Source of the DNA: Spirochaetales bacterium
GTDB lineage: Bacteria > Spirochaetota > Spirochaetia > DSM-2461
Assembly (NCBI GenBank): GCA_003247135.1
Contig: QKAW01000033.1
Span: 62,001-126,000, forward strand
DNA length: 64,000 nt
Direction: 5' to 3'
Shown here: piece after piece, positions 63,977-64,000 of the stretch
How the letters are laid out: every line of letters starts with the position of its first letter
How positions within the stretch are numbered: the stretch's first letter is position 1
Notes under the pieces: model-generated
Database searches by the model: none
Seen by the model: the letters and a program-made list of their open reading frames with translations, nothing else
What the model was told of the DNA's origin: nothing
Position numbers and translations under genes: made by a program

Positions 63977-64000
63977 ACTGTCACCTTTTTTAATAATATA

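Noticed and set aside
1-64000. tRNA, rRNA or riboswitch genes
   Set aside because: No cloverleaf-like tRNA ends, rRNA conserved blocks or recognisable riboswitch cores were seen by eye; a covariance-model search would be decisive.

Overview
The window is AT-rich, densely coded bacterial chromosome. No rRNA, tRNA, CRISPR array or intact insertion sequence was seen. A spirochaete (Spirochaetaceae-like) host is my best inference. Both soluble-type ABC binding proteins have leaders ending in the FANGxKE pattern common in that group, and there is a CheX-type CheY-P phosphatase, many lipoproteins with short lipobox leaders and a c-di-GMP/chemosensory gene set. No 16S gene is present to confirm this.

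Layout. (1) 1-4.8 kb: the 3' part of a YesM/LytS-type sensor kinase overlapping a membrane-anchored sugar-binding protein, then a glyoxalase I, an EamA transporter and a beta-lactamase-fold lipoprotein. (2) 5.0-13.6 kb: a doubly frameshifted secreted-protein gene, then a complete type IC restriction-modification operon (hsdM, a YhcG/DUF1016 nuclease, hsdS with a 12-bp repeat in its spacer helix, a Bro-N/DinD-like gene, hsdR), then a gene remnant. (3) 13.6-18.8 kb: a ribose/galactose-class ABC transporter (ATPase, permease, binding protein) with a strong terminator, facing an AldA-type lactaldehyde dehydrogenase. (4) 19-27 kb: pirin and YgiQ; on the minus strand GAF-HD-GYP, DNA polymerase II (polB), a GNAT and CheX. 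The ORF track truncates polB: the conserved N-terminus lies 108 codons upstream, opening at an AUA codon behind a good ribosome-binding site. (5) 27-33.5 kb: a four-gene overlapping signalling operon (hybrid kinase with three receivers, CheR, CheB, REC-GGDEF). (6) 33.5-41.2 kb: znuB-znuC behind a predicted outer-membrane beta-barrel gene, divergent from two large unrecognised lipoproteins. (7) 41.2-49.7 kb: a dipicolinate synthase A-like protein, dCMP deaminase, a cytosolic-looking histidine kinase, yfcE, a TetR regulator, engB, a WG-repeat lipoprotein, pyrC, nth, a 31-aa hydrophobic small protein and a leaderless parvulin. (8) 49.7-53.8 kb: csoR-copA with a visible CsoR operator inside the promoter, convergent with a DUF1573-thioredoxin-CcdA fusion. 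(9) 53.7-58.5 kb: a full liv branched-chain amino-acid ABC operon with an intercistronic hairpin after livK. (10) 58.9-64 kb: trxB, a CPBP protease, a parvulin lipoprotein, arginase, a small membrane protein and a serine-dehydratase-like protein that has lost all iron-sulfur cysteines.

Themes. Signalling (c-di-GMP synthesis and hydrolysis, CheR/CheB/CheX, three histidine kinases), nutrient import by ABC transporters, and extracytoplasmic folding/redox (two parvulins, TrxB, the thioredoxin-CcdA fusion, CopA) dominate. Five convergent gene pairs overlap tail to tail. The strongest candidates for new biology are the AUA-initiated polB, the beta-barrel/znuCB operon, the hybrid kinase-CheR-CheB-GGDEF unit without any MCP, the DpaA-like protein in an apparently non-sporulating background, the Cys-less SdaA homologue, and two small membrane proteins with consensus Shine-Dalgarno sites.
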